Below are positions 1 to 9,095 of a stretch of 64,000 bases of DNA, in pieces. This DNA comes from a virus. The notes beneath the pieces were generated by a model. That model ran no database searches. It worked only from the letters and a program-made list of their open reading frames with translations, and was not told the origin of the DNA. A program made the translations under genes and the position numbers. The first letter of the stretch is position 1, and every line of letters starts with the position of its first letter. The stretch is taken from positions 1-64,000 of IMG/VR virus record IMGVR_UViG_3300018411_000019. One strand, 5' to 3'.

Positions 1-1386
1 GTCCCGCAGGCTGAACAGCCGCGTGCTAGCCTGTTTAACCGTGACGAGCAACAACCACGCCGCGCCGGGTTCGGTCAAGAGGCATCGGGTATTAGTCAAG
101 GGCGCGTCGATGTGGCGCGGACTGACATCCCGACAACCGTGCGTCAAGAACCGGTTGCTGAAACTCAGAAGTCTGACGGCCCTGATTTCAATGTAGATCG
201 TCCGTACGATGACTTCTGGGTCAACGGCGAGAACTGGCAGCTGGCCCACCGTTCCAAGTTCGCCTGGACTTGGTCACCCAAACAACACACCCGCCGTACC
301 TACGATCCCGACCAGGAAGTCTGCTTCCTTGTTAAGGGCAAGGACGGCTCTGTCCGAGAGGAGTTCCTAGCCGTGACTGGAGACCTGGTCGAGTACGCCC
401 ACGAAATCCGCAACATGACCCGCCCCAACCAAGTTCGTTCTGTGTCTGACCGTGAAAGCGGTGATGACCTGTTCCCCAGCAACGACCTAGATGTGGTTGA
501 CCTCGATGCACTGAAGAATGTGGAAGAAGCTGTCCGCAAGTACGTGCTCGATGACCTGAAACTGAACAGTGTCCACAGTGTGTCTGGCACTGAGGCAGTT
601 TCCAGCTTGGAAGAAGCTGCCCTTCAGGCGGCCGGTGCTGCGCAAAAGCAGGATGAACACATCACTGTGACATCCAAGTTTGTAGCTGTCCAACTGCCCG
701 CTGACAAGGAGACCATCAAAGCGCTGGATTCCATCAAAGCGCTGAATGAAAGCGAAGCGGATCTACTGGTGCTGCAAAAGCGCCTGAAGACACTGCGTGG
801 CAACATCGCTGAAAACGTGATGAACTACCTGGACAAGCATTACACCGACGAGGTGAACCGTGCAGTCCTGGATCAGTTTGGTCTGTCGGGCCTGAAGATC
901 ACCAGCTTTGTTGAGGACTTTGAAGACCTGCTCAATTGCGGTCGGTTCAAGAAGTTCGGTGCCGGCTATGCAGCACAGTTCCTCAGCCGTACCCGCAACC
1001 TGCTGCTGAGCCTGACGCCGCTGACCGATGAGGCCATGCGTATGGAGTTCATGGAGTGCACGGACACGCTGCCGATCGCTGAAGAAGATCCGGAAGCCTA
1101 CCGTCAGTTCCGTGAAAATGTCGCGGTGTTGTTCAAGCCGCTGGGCATGATCCATGTCAAGGTGAGCTCTGAAGAATTCGGGCTGGTCTCTGAGGAAGTG
1201 CGCACCCCCAATAAGACTGGGGCCGGTGCACAACCGCAGTTGGCTGAAGTTCTGGTGCAGCTGTATGCCACCGCACGCCGTCTGGCTGGCGCAGGGCACA
1301 TCTACATGATGACCGCTGACAACCTGTGCTTCGAGCTGGTGGCCATCAGTGGTGCCCGCGACATCGTAGGTATCCGTCTGGCTTAA
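1..1386 (+). CDS. Unknown phage protein, 5' end outside the window
   Basis: The reading frame is open from base 1, with no stop upstream of the GTG at 112, so the gene probably starts before the window and the visible part is 461 codons. The protein is soluble, with no signal peptide or membrane segment. The visible N-terminal 80 residues are polar and low in complexity, then comes an aromatic stretch (DDFWVNGENWQLAHRSKFAW), and the C-terminal half is mostly predicted helix. I do not recognise the family. A UUCG-capped hairpin follows 17 bases after the stop, so this is the last gene of its transcript. A virion or DNA-metabolism role is equally possible. Confidence 0.8.
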   Translation, partial: VPQAEQPRASLFNRDEQQPRRAGFGQEASGISQGRVDVARTDIPTTVRQEPVAETQKSDGPDFNVDRPYDDFWVNGENWQLAHRSKFAWTWSPKQHTRRTYDPDQEVCFLVKGKDGSVREEFLAVTGDLVEYAHEIRNMTRPNQVRSVSDRESGDDLFPSNDLDVVDLDALKNVEEAVRKYVLDDLKLNSVHSVSGTEAVSSLEEAALQAAGAAQKQDEHITVTSKFVAVQLPADKETIKALDSIKALNESEADLLVLQKRLKTLRGNIAENVMNYLDKHYTDEVNRAVLDQFGLSGLKITSFVEDFEDLLNCGRFKKFGAGYAAQFLSRTRNLLLSLTPLTDEAMRMEFMECTDTLPIAEEDPEAYRQFRENVAVLFKPLGMIHVKVSSEEFGLVSEEVRTPNKTGAGAQPQLAEVLVQLYATARRLAGAGHIYMMTADNLCFELVAISGARDIVGIRLA

Positions 1387-1402
1387 GTCATACGCCACAG
1401 GG

Positions 1403-1434
1403 TGACAGGGGAGGGCTTCGGCCTTTCCCTGTCA
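1403..1434 (+). terminator. Hairpin terminator with UUCG loop
   Basis: A 14-pair stem (with G-U pairs) closes a TTCG tetraloop at 1417-1420, just after the stop at 1386. It is flanked by CATA (1389-1392) and TATG (1438-1441), and a T-rich run follows at 1448-1457. Confidence 0.75.
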
Positions 1435-1485
1435 TTCTATGGTGCATTTCTTTTTTTGTCGGTCTTACGTCTACAGGACATTATC

Positions 1486-2124
1486 ATGAACACAATCCTC
1501 AAACAAGCCATGGCGCCCGTCTACGCCGTCAGCTTGGAGAGTAATGCAGAAGGGGCTACGGTCCAGGAACGGGAATATGAGATCTACGGTAAAGTCAAGG
1601 ACCTTGAAGCACTGGCCAAGTCGGCAGACCGTCAGGAGTTCCAGGAACAATGGGGCATGCCCTGCAACGTAGGGGGTGATACGGGCATAAACGGTAACAT
1701 CCGTGTCCGCATGACAAAGACCGGGGACGGTGAGCCTGTCTACACCCAAACCATCAAGGTCAAACAACCCGACGGCAATCAAGAGAATGAAATGGAGATC
1801 TCGGCCGATACATTCGCTATCTTCCGTTCCTTGGTACCCACTGGTCTGAAAAAGACCCGTTACTTCTTCCCGGTCAAGGACAGTGACTTGGTGCTTGAAG
1901 TGGACGTCTTTGAAGATGCCGAGGGTGTCCAGCAATCGATGGTCAAGATCGATCTGGAAGTACCGGATGGTGTGAAGATCGAAGAGGTGGAGATTCCCTT
2001 TGCCCTGGAAGACATCCGCGTGATCAAACCCGGCATCAAGACCCAGGAAGATGCAGAGTTCGTCAGGACGCTGTTTAAGAACTCTTTTGAGGTAAGCAAC
2101 CCGATGCATCGCAAGAAGCACTAA
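1486..2124 (+). CDS. CYTH-like domain protein
   Basis: This is a 212-residue soluble protein. The start at 1486 follows an AGGACA ribosome site; an in-frame ATG at 1402 lies just at the upstream terminator and is less likely. Early on it has a charged strand with alternating acids (QEREYEIYGKV), then GNIRVRMTK, YTQTIKVK, ENEMEIS, LVLEVDVF and MVKIDLEVPDG. This order of acidic and basic beta strands is what one expects of the CYTH/triphosphate-tunnel fold, whose members bind or hydrolyse triphosphates such as RNA 5' ends, thiamine triphosphate or polyphosphate. The classical ExExK signature is not exact, so the enzyme activity is uncertain. It stands alone between two hairpin terminators. Confidence 0.5.
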   Translation: MNTILKQAMAPVYAVSLESNAEGATVQEREYEIYGKVKDLEALAKSADRQEFQEQWGMPCNVGGDTGINGNIRVRMTKTGDGEPVYTQTIKVKQPDGNQENEMEISADTFAIFRSLVPTGLKKTRYFFPVKDSDLVLEVDVFEDAEGVQQSMVKIDLEVPDGVKIEEVEIPFALEDIRVIKPGIKTQEDAEFVRTLFKNSFEVSNPMHRKKH

Positions 2125-2132
2125 CGTGCCGC

Positions 2133-2176
2133 ATAGAGCCTCCTAGAGCCTTTGAAGGGGCTCTAGGAGGCTCTAT
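2133..2176. terminator. Bidirectional hairpin terminator
   Basis: A perfect 18-pair inverted repeat (2133-2150 with 2159-2176, loop of 8) lies between the convergent genes ending at 2124 and 2186, so it can serve both. The stem ends are themselves part of CATA on the left and TATG on the right. Confidence 0.85.
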
Positions 2177-2185
2177 GTCTGTACA

Positions 2186-2389
2186 TCATTCAGGAGTCGG
2201 GGCCAGCAGGGTCAATAAGGTATCGAGAAGCTTATCGAGCATCTCCATGTTGAATGAGGTTCCCGCGCGCTGCGATATAACAATTTCAGAAAGTACAACC
2301 AACAATACGACAGCCAGAATGGCCATCTTGACGTAGAAAGCAAATCCACGTTTGTTCTCAGGTGGTGTTACAGGTTCAACAGTACCCAT
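2186..2389 (-). CDS. Small single-span membrane protein
   Basis: A 67-residue protein with a proline-rich polar N-terminus, a basic patch (NKRGFAF) and one membrane segment at about residues 19-38, followed by a short amphipathic helix. Positive charge before the span suggests the N-terminus is in the cytoplasm. It is the last gene of a minus-strand group with the next membrane protein (2400-2867) and the RuvC-like gene. No family is recognised. Small membrane proteins in this position may act in superinfection exclusion or lysis timing, but nothing in the sequence decides that. Confidence 0.6.
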   Translation of the reverse strand: MGTVEPVTPPENKRGFAFYVKMAILAVVLLVVLSEIVISQRAGTSFNMEMLDKLLDTLLTLLAPTPE

Positions 2390-2399
2390 AGTCCGTTAC

Positions 2400-2867
2400 T
2401 CACGGTAGGTTTAATAGGGACGGGAAGAAGATCCTAACCGCCTCTGAAAACACCTCGGACCGGTCGATTGGTCTGTTTCCTGGCAGGAGACTGATCATAA
2501 TCATTGCGACTATAATCATCATCATCACCACCACCGCCACTACGACAAAGACCGGACTCTTCATGGCCTTGCATAGCTTACGTGTTTCATCTTCAGGTGT
2601 AGTCTCTTCAAACTCTACTACCATGCCACCGCCCACTGGGGCAGTGATACGGCATTGACTGGTGTCCAGGTTGGCCCTAAGCACCAGATCCTTCACATCC
2701 GCACCCAGAGAATTCAGGGCGCGGTCAACATCGTGGCCGGTTGAAGACAGCTTCAAACGAAATTCTTCAGTGACGAATAGGTTGACAGTATCGACAACCA
2801 CGCCCCCCCACGGAAACTCTTCGAGCTCATCGTCACCAATTACCTTTATCACGTCAGACAGTAGCAT
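2400..2867 (-). CDS. Membrane protein with C-terminal anchor
   Basis: About 155 residues. The ATG at 2867 has a GAGGGG ribosome site at good spacing, so I prefer it to the ATG at 2882. Residues 1-110 are soluble and mixed alpha/beta. A very hydrophobic segment near 115-138, rich in V, M and I, is followed by about 20 residues, which suggests a tail-anchored protein. The family is unknown. It lies 10 bases from the small membrane protein downstream and follows the RuvC-like gene, so the three are probably co-transcribed. Confidence 0.65.
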   Translation of the reverse strand: MLLSDVIKVIGDDELEEFPWGGVVVDTVNLFVTEEFRLKLSSTGHDVDRALNSLGADVKDLVLRANLDTSQCRITAPVGGGMVVEFEETTPEDETRKLCKAMKSPVFVVVAVVVMMMIIVAMIMISLLPGNRPIDRSEVFSEAVRIFFPSLLNLP

Positions 2868-2885
2868 CACGACGCCCCTCATGGT

Positions 2886-3476
2886 CTATGGCTTGACGAA
2901 ACCCGTCGCACTTCTCACATCTCGACCATGGGCCACGGCCACAGCGATTGCATCGTACTCGTGTTCCGTCAGCGCGTCTTTGTGGATTCCCTCTCGATAA
3001 TGGATGTTTTCCATTCTAAGAACGCAGTCCTTCATGACTGCCTTTTTCATGGTGAAGTTAGCAGGCTGAACAGCCCGCTTGGCTTGACCAGGGGTGACGC
3101 GGATAATGTCACTGCCTAGACCGTAATCTTCTACAGCCAGTCGAATGAAAATCATCATCTCTGTCAGGGTTTCAAAGCTCTGTACCCGACGTGGCATGAA
3201 GAATGGAGTCTCCACAGCCACGACATGCGGGTTAAAGAATCGCAATGCACTGGCCACCGCATCTTGCAATGCGTGCTGACGTGCCCAACGAGCCCCGTGC
3301 GATGAAACCAACCCCTGGTAGTCCTTTAGGATCTTCTCGGCCACGAAGGTTTCGGCAGTGACGACCTCGTACAATCCAGTACGCAAATCCAGGTCTGTCA
3401 CCACCATCCCTAACATAGACGAGCCGTTATCGATCCCCATGATGCGGTAGATGAATGACTCATCGTTAAACTGCAT
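2886..3476 (-). CDS. RuvC-like Holliday junction resolvase
   Basis: A 196-residue protein of the RNase H-fold RuvC type, which cuts four-way DNA junctions during recombination and before packaging. The expected acidic residues are visible: D16 in GIDNGSS on the first strand, E89 in VAVETPFF on the fourth strand, and E171/D175 in LTEHEYDAIAVA on the last helix. A basic middle part (QAKRAVQPANFTMKKAV) could contact DNA. The start at 3476 has GGGGGA upstream. In phages without a T4 endonuclease VII such an enzyme usually clears branches from replicating DNA. The match to RuvC motifs is good, although the overall sequence is divergent. Confidence 0.8.
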   Translation of the reverse strand: MQFNDESFIYRIMGIDNGSSMLGMVVTDLDLRTGLYEVVTAETFVAEKILKDYQGLVSSHGARWARQHALQDAVASALRFFNPHVVAVETPFFMPRRVQSFETLTEMMIFIRLAVEDYGLGSDIIRVTPGQAKRAVQPANFTMKKAVMKDCVLRMENIHYREGIHKDALTEHEYDAIAVAVAHGRDVRSATGFVKP

Positions 3477-3510
3477 GGCTAGGTCCCCCAGGGAGTCGGT
3501 TTACCGGGTG

Positions 3511-4386
3511 TTAACCACCCAGCATCTGCATGGACACCGTCGGGATCTGGCTGGTGCCAAGAAGCGGCTGGACAGCACCCACTTCCAGACTGAAGTCAAA
3601 GCCTTTGCTGTTGTAAATCAGTTCGTAGTGGCCGCTGATGATCGAGGCGATCTGGGCAGCGATGACTTCTTTGAAGTTGACTGCGCCAGCCGGCGTATTG
3701 ATCGACACATCGGCATCGATTCCTGTGCAGAAACCGAACTCACTGATTACCGCCAACCGACGATCCCCAAACAGGGTCTCTGCGACGTTGTACAGCTCAG
3801 CCACGTCCTTTTCCGTGAACGGCATGGGCACGATAGCCGAAGTGGCCAGGTACTCGTTGCTGGTGGTCACCGCTCCAGTGTTGGGGATTTCTGGCGGCGT
3901 AGGGGAGAGGTTGGCTTCGGTGTAGACGTAGTCTTCGACGATGGTTTGATCATCGAGAATGGTGCGCTTGGTCATCCGGGGACGGACCGACGTCAGGTCC
4001 AGACGCTTCCCGTAATAGGCAACCAGGTTCACGGAATCAACCGTTATGGTCTTGCGCAGGCAGTAGCGGGTTCGCTCACCGGCAGTCAGGTCGTCATTGA
4101 TCGGACGAACCACGAACGGCAGGTGATGGTACAGGCCGGCGTCTGCCGAGGTATGGTCGACACCCTGGCTCAAGGGGATGTTGTTCGGCCCCATGGTGTA
4201 GCCGTGTCCACCGATACCGATGGTGAAGAACTTCAATGTCGGGCGAGCGTTGGGCGGAATGGCTGCACTGGCCTGGATATCGAACTTCTGGTTGAGCGTG
4301 GTGTTCTCTTCTTTAACAAAGGAACTGCCAAGGAAGTTGGCTACCTGAAGGTAGTTGGACAGTTGGGTTGGGACAATCTTTTGCAT
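3511..4386 (-). CDS. Probable virion structural protein (tail or baseplate)
   Basis: 291 residues with no membrane segment, probably rich in beta structure. It starts MQKIVPTQLSNYLQ, with AAAGG upstream. No enzyme motif is visible. It is the last of five consecutive minus-strand genes (9068 to 3511) that run divergently from the portal-like gene, which suggests a head-completion, tail or baseplate role. I do not recognise a named family; mass spectrometry of virions would show whether it is in the particle. Confidence 0.6.
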   Translation of the reverse strand: MQKIVPTQLSNYLQVANFLGSSFVKEENTTLNQKFDIQASAAIPPNARPTLKFFTIGIGGHGYTMGPNNIPLSQGVDHTSADAGLYHHLPFVVRPINDDLTAGERTRYCLRKTITVDSVNLVAYYGKRLDLTSVRPRMTKRTILDDQTIVEDYVYTEANLSPTPPEIPNTGAVTTSNEYLATSAIVPMPFTEKDVAELYNVAETLFGDRRLAVISEFGFCTGIDADVSINTPAGAVNFKEVIAAQIASIISGHYELIYNSKGFDFSLEVGAVQPLLGTSQIPTVSMQMLGG

Positions 4387-4437
4387 GACGAGGCCTTTAG
4401 CAAGCGTAAAGATAGGATATGGTCATAGAATTCGCTT

Positions 4438-5451
4438 TCATTGATCCTGTATCGGCAGATGATCAATGCGCGAACGCCGCAGCCAGTTCTCGTGGTTGTA
4501 GTAGCCGATGATCCATTGGCCTGCAAGGTTATTCGAGTACTCGTCATGGAACTGAATAATCAAAGCATTGGAGACCTTAGGGTCATTGATGTAGATCTCG
4601 CCCGTGTTCAGGCCGTTGTAAACTACCTTTGCCCCATAGAGGTTAAAAGGCAACGGGCGCTTCTCGAACACCCACTCATCACCAGTGACCCGTTTGGCCA
4701 TATCCACTGCCCATGCCCCAACCAGATCACCGTGCTTGAGGTGCTTGAGGGTATGGTCGTAATCAACGAAGCGATCCATGGGCAGGATCATCTCGGCAGG
4801 AAGCTTGTCGTGATTGCCTGGTCCCAGGTAACGCTTGACTTCCAGGGTGGTCTTGATCGGACGATCCAGAAGCAGGACAGCCTCACGGATATAGACCTTG
4901 ATTTCACCCATCCAGATCGGGTGGTCTGGATTGATCTTGACGTTGGCATTCCAGGTCACAGGTGGAATGTAGTCTTCACATTCGATATTGTTCTCAATGA
5001 TCGACCCCATGTGCGTTTGAAAGAGCACAGTGGTGATGGGGATCTGTTCGAAGTCGATGGTGACCAGGTGAGGTTCAAGGTGAAGTCCGTACTGATCCTT
5101 CAGTGCCTTGAGGATCACCGCATCGGAATTTTCCACTGCATAGATGACAAACGGTACTGCAGCAAAATGGTCCTGGATGATCCGCCGGCGGTAGGTCAGG
5201 TGCTGCGAGCGGCGCCAGCCCGATTCCGGTGTCGGCTTGACTTCGATCCGCGTCAGCGTGGTGACGTTGGGGCGCTGAAGATCGTAGTCGTGAACGTGAG
5301 GCAGGTTAATCGGGATCTCTCGATCTTGCTCGGGGATGGGAGGACCGAAGGTAACCTGCCACGGCTCGATAGCGGTGCCGTTGGTAAAGTTCAAAATGTC
5401 GAGCAGTTGCTGCTCGACCGGTTTGTTGTACTTCAGTGGACGGATATACAT
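4438..5451 (-). CDS. Probable virion structural protein
   Basis: 337 residues starting at the ATG at 5451, which has GAGG 5 bases upstream; a GTG two codons earlier is the alternative. The protein is soluble and beta-rich. A short motif HLTYRRR near residue 85 resembles LTYRR in the gene at 5912-6898 and TIQRLD in 5463-5909, and the three genes are adjacent. They may be distant duplicates that form neighbouring parts of the same structure. No catalytic motif is seen. The role is inferred from position within the structural block only. Confidence 0.6.
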   Translation of the reverse strand: MYIRPLKYNKPVEQQLLDILNFTNGTAIEPWQVTFGPPIPEQDREIPINLPHVHDYDLQRPNVTTLTRIEVKPTPESGWRRSQHLTYRRRIIQDHFAAVPFVIYAVENSDAVILKALKDQYGLHLEPHLVTIDFEQIPITTVLFQTHMGSIIENNIECEDYIPPVTWNANVKINPDHPIWMGEIKVYIREAVLLLDRPIKTTLEVKRYLGPGNHDKLPAEMILPMDRFVDYDHTLKHLKHGDLVGAWAVDMAKRVTGDEWVFEKRPLPFNLYGAKVVYNGLNTGEIYINDPKVSNALIIQFHDEYSNNLAGQWIIGYYNHENWLRRSRIDHLPIQDQ

Positions 5452-5462
5452 ACCCACCTCTA

Positions 5463-5909
5463 TTAGGGTTGTTGCAGGACGGTGAGTTGACCGTACCAGC
5501 GAAGCGATTTAGGGGAAGCCTTCAGAATGTTACTCTCAGGCGTCAGGACCTGGTCCATAAAGTCACTGGGATCAAAAACTATCCCTGAGCGTTGGGTCAG
5601 GATGCGCCCGACGTCGTAGCTGACAATCCGGCCACTGTACGGAATACGAACAGCCCCGGCGAATAGCGCACCTATATCCAAGCGCTGGATGGTAATCAGG
5701 GCTTGATTGGTGAAGCGGTTCTCTTCGCTGTTGGGGGCTATGGAAGACGCTTTCAACCGCAGGCTGACTTGCGGACCTTCACTACCAATGACTTCTGTCA
5801 GCTCCACGTAACGTGGGTTGAGTTGTGTGCCGTGCTGTTCATTGAAACTGATCAGTGCGGCCTCGTACGGTGTAAAACGCAGGAGTTGTTCAAGACTAAA
5901 GTTCGCCAC
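5463..5909 (-). CDS. Small probable virion structural protein
   Basis: 148 residues. It probably starts with GTG at 5909, directly after the stop of the preceding gene (TAA at 5912-5914), which suggests translational coupling. The order of elements (an N-terminal helix with LEQLLRF, beta strands, then QALITIQRLDIGALF) is similar to the first half of the neighbours on both sides. It could be a trimmed paralogue of them. No membrane segment or enzyme motif is present. Confidence 0.6.
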   Translation of the reverse strand: MANFSLEQLLRFTPYEAALISFNEQHGTQLNPRYVELTEVIGSEGPQVSLRLKASSIAPNSEENRFTNQALITIQRLDIGALFAGAVRIPYSGRIVSYDVGRILTQRSGIVFDPSDFMDQVLTPESNILKASPKSLRWYGQLTVLQQP

Positions 5910-5911
5910 AG

Positions 5912-6898
5912 TTACACCGCTCGATAATCAATGGTTAGTTCGCCCACATACCGCAGGTTCTGAGGCTTGAAGGCAATGGTCAGGGTGGCGAGGTCACCCA
6001 CTGTCAACTTGGAGAAGGTAGTGGCGACGACATCGTCACTGGACAATGGAAACCCTGTCTGAGTACTGGCCTGATTCAGGATGTAGTTGAGGGTTGGCAG
6101 CGGTGGGCCTTCCATGTAGATCTGATCACCCATGGTGTACCAGCCAAAGTCCAGTCGACTGTAGATGACATCCAGATCACCGAGGTAATACCCCTCACTA
6201 CTGGCAGTCAACCGAATCCGGCTGTTGTCATGTGCATACCCACCCATAACCTCGACTGGACTCAACGTGATCCGGTCAATTTCCAAGGGGTAAGGTAAGG
6301 TGTCGGGATTGGCAGCCGTTAACTGCGACAGCAGGACCGCCTTGACGTTGGTGTCAAAGTCAGTGGGGGTCCGGAAACCCGTAACCGTACGATTTGGCAA
6401 GACATCTATCAGCTGGCGCTGTAGCGGTTTGACCTCAAAGGGGGCTCCTCCATAAAGCAGGAACTGACCGTCTTTGATGGTCATTATGTGTTGACCGAAG
6501 GTGGCAATGGATTGCTCGACAAATTGTTCTGACCGGTCGTATAGCCCGGCACGGTCAAACCACCCCTGCATCAGCGTCTTGACAGTAACAGGCAGGTCAG
6601 CACGCAGGATAGTACCGTAGCGCTGCACCATGGCGCTCATGGGAATGCGACGATATGTCAACTGGATCTTGTCCTGATACCCCCAGTAGTCGATCATGGA
6701 TTTAGCAGGAGTAATGCCCACCTCGATCAACGCCTGAGTGGGATTTGTCGGGTCAGTGACAGGTACAGAATGTTCAAACCCCTCTACTTCAACACCTGCC
6801 TTCACCATGGAGCGAAGCAGGCGATAAAACGCCTGCTCGTCGTTTTCCTGGAGAGCAGCTTGGGTGTTACTAGGGCCATTAAGGATTGACGAAGTCAT
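5912..6898 (-). CDS. Probable virion structural protein
   Basis: 328 residues from the ATG at 6898, which follows an AGGAC ribosome site inside the end of the upstream gene (20-base overlap). An ATG at 6928 is possible but has no ribosome site. The protein contains QLTYRRIPMSAMVQRYG, similar in form to the gene at 4438-5451. It is predicted to be mostly beta with no transmembrane part. It is co-transcribed with the large 729-residue gene upstream. Tail or baseplate assembly is inferred from context. Confidence 0.6.
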   Translation of the reverse strand: MTSSILNGPSNTQAALQENDEQAFYRLLRSMVKAGVEVEGFEHSVPVTDPTNPTQALIEVGITPAKSMIDYWGYQDKIQLTYRRIPMSAMVQRYGTILRADLPVTVKTLMQGWFDRAGLYDRSEQFVEQSIATFGQHIMTIKDGQFLLYGGAPFEVKPLQRQLIDVLPNRTVTGFRTPTDFDTNVKAVLLSQLTAANPDTLPYPLEIDRITLSPVEVMGGYAHDNSRIRLTASSEGYYLGDLDVIYSRLDFGWYTMGDQIYMEGPPLPTLNYILNQASTQTGFPLSSDDVVATTFSKLTVGDLATLTIAFKPQNLRYVGELTIDYRAV

Positions 6899-9068
6899 TG
6901 GACACAGTCCTGTTAAAAAGGTCTGCAATCGGCTTGTTTGCCAATGCAGGAATGATGACCGTGGTGTTGTTCAGTTGACTGAGGTCGAATGACGGCTGAC
7001 CGAGAACAGTGACCAGTGAGTTCAGCATCAGTCCGCCTTCCAGGTGCTGGTTAAGACCACTGAGGTTGAAGTCAATCCCAAGGTCCAGACCAAACTCATG
7101 GGCAGCACTGCGGGACAGGTCCTGAATAGTCATCCCGGACAGGTCGATTACCCCTTTGAGCTTTGCCGCGCCATAAAAGTCTAAAGGCGTTGCCTGAGGC
7201 ACTGGTAGCCGCACGTCATGTCCAACCCAACCACCTGGGTTATGCCAGCGCAGATGAGGCCAATCCAACATGATCACGGCTTCATCGTTGATCTGCTGGA
7301 TATAATGAACACTGTAGCTTGACAACTGAGACATGATCCCCAACATGGCTCGCTGGATGTCCTTGACCGTCTGTGCGGTACGCAATTCCAACCCGGTGGC
7401 CTGATTCAGAATTCCCAGCATGATCTCATCGAGTTCTGCCTGGCTGTACTTCTCAAAGTCAAGGCTGCGGGCCCTGAGCCAATCAGCGTAATATTGTCCG
7501 TTGTCCATGTCCACTGGCATGTCAACATAGAACCGGTCAACGAGAAGTTTTATCTCCCCGTACTGGAACAGGTCTTCCCGGTAAACATAGAGGTCTCGAT
7601 GCAACAGCATTCGACGCTGAATGTTCTGACTTAGCCTCAGGAATGAATCCACTGAAACATAAGACGTGATGCTTTCGTTGTCTCGCAGTGCCTCATGGAT
7701 AAATGCGTCTGAGGTCACTGCCGTGGTCGTGATGGACCGCAGCTCCTCAAACGTCGGTAGAGGCTGACGACGGACTCGTTTGGCCATGATCCGTGGGATC
7801 TCGGTCAACTCGATGCCCATGCGCCGGAAGTAAAGGTATTGGTATACCAGGTACGCTTCCTTCATGCTGAGCTTGACGCCATCACCACCGTCTGGCAACT
7901 GCATGATCAACACTGTACGGTACTGGCCACTGTCAGCCAAATAGATCCAGTGGTTGAGTAGGACCTCGCTCAGGGTATAGGGTTCCGATTCCTTAAGGTC
8001 AAGGACGTTGGATTCCAGTGACTTGGTACGCACCTCCGACGTCAAGCTGCGGCTCATGGCCTCTGGCACGTATTGCTCGGCGTAGAAGTTTTCTTCGTCG
8101 TTGGAGCGCGCCAAGGTACGCTGCAGACTCAACATCATCCGAGGTGTCTTGATGTCTTCACCCAAAGCCGACGGGATGGCATTGACACTCATGCGTTCGA
8201 ACTGTATCTCGGGGTCCATTTGTTCCAGTAGCCTGGTGTCATTTTGCTGCATGACGTATTCGGCCAGTGGGAACTTTCGTTCGGTCATGACCTTACCAAC
8301 CAGCTCCTGGAACATTTCGTCCTTGCCATTGTTGTTCAGGATATAGCGGATGTTCCGGTAGAAGTACAGGCGCTGGAACTCATTCATCGAGTCGTAGTAC
8401 TTATCCAGCGGACCAAAACTGGCAAGGTACCGACGGATGTGGTAACTGTGGACGCGGTTGGTTCGTGCATTGGCCGATCGGATGGATTTGATCGCTTCCG
8501 GCATGGCCATAAACAGGACACCCAGGCGAGCCGTGACAAAATACGCGTTGTTGATACGGTAGTCGTCATTTGCCCAACGAACAAACTGAGCATTGATCCA
8601 GTTCTGCAACTCGGCAATAAGGTTGACTTCGCGTGCTTCAACTTCAGCGGCGTCATGATACAGAATACTATGATCCGGCGCAGTTATTGCTGTGCTCAGG
8701 TCCACCGGGTTTAAAATCCCGTGGATCAGTGCATCTTGAGCGGGGTAGCGCGCCAACAATTCTTTATAGTAACGAGACCCGTACTGATATTCGCGCCAGG
8801 TGGCACGGTGCAATGTCATGTTTTCCTTGGTGAATTCGATGTTCTCATGGGTGTCCATGGACACCACTGTCATCACTGTGTCCGACGGATGGTACTGACC
8901 TGCAAGGTTCAGGTAATACTTCCATGTCTCAGGACGGTCCTCCAACACCTCATGACCCAGAAGGGCTAGGCGCTGGTTGATGATGGTGCAGGTTGCTTCG
9001 TCCTTGACCACCAAAGTTGCTGCCAGTCGAATCACCGACTCGTGATAAATCTGATACAGAGTACTCAT
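6879..9068 (-). CDS. Large virion structural protein, 729 residues
   Basis: The first gene of the minus-strand structural block, back to back with the portal-like gene (27 bases between start codons), so both promoters must overlap here. The N-terminal 400 residues are helical and rich in Tyr and Arg (many RYxxxxY-like pairs), and the C-terminal part is more beta-like. No enzyme motif, signal or membrane span was found. Its size and position next to the portal-like gene fit a baseplate or neck protein of a jumbo phage, but I cannot name the family. Confidence 0.6.
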   Translation of the reverse strand: MSTLYQIYHESVIRLAATLVVKDEATCTIINQRLALLGHEVLEDRPETWKYYLNLAGQYHPSDTVMTVVSMDTHENIEFTKENMTLHRATWREYQYGSRYYKELLARYPAQDALIHGILNPVDLSTAITAPDHSILYHDAAEVEAREVNLIAELQNWINAQFVRWANDDYRINNAYFVTARLGVLFMAMPEAIKSIRSANARTNRVHSYHIRRYLASFGPLDKYYDSMNEFQRLYFYRNIRYILNNNGKDEMFQELVGKVMTERKFPLAEYVMQQNDTRLLEQMDPEIQFERMSVNAIPSALGEDIKTPRMMLSLQRTLARSNDEENFYAEQYVPEAMSRSLTSEVRTKSLESNVLDLKESEPYTLSEVLLNHWIYLADSGQYRTVLIMQLPDGGDGVKLSMKEAYLVYQYLYFRRMGIELTEIPRIMAKRVRRQPLPTFEELRSITTTAVTSDAFIHEALRDNESITSYVSVDSFLRLSQNIQRRMLLHRDLYVYREDLFQYGEIKLLVDRFYVDMPVDMDNGQYYADWLRARSLDFEKYSQAELDEIMLGILNQATGLELRTAQTVKDIQRAMLGIMSQLSSYSVHYIQQINDEAVIMLDWPHLRWHNPGGWVGHDVRLPVPQATPLDFYGAAKLKGVIDLSGMTIQDLSRSAAHEFGLDLGIDFNLSGLNQHLEGGLMLNSLVTVLGQPSFDLSQLNNTTVIIPALANKPIADLFNRTVSNDFVNP

Positions 9069-9095
9069 CGTTTAAGATCCAAAAGGAGTAGTGAG

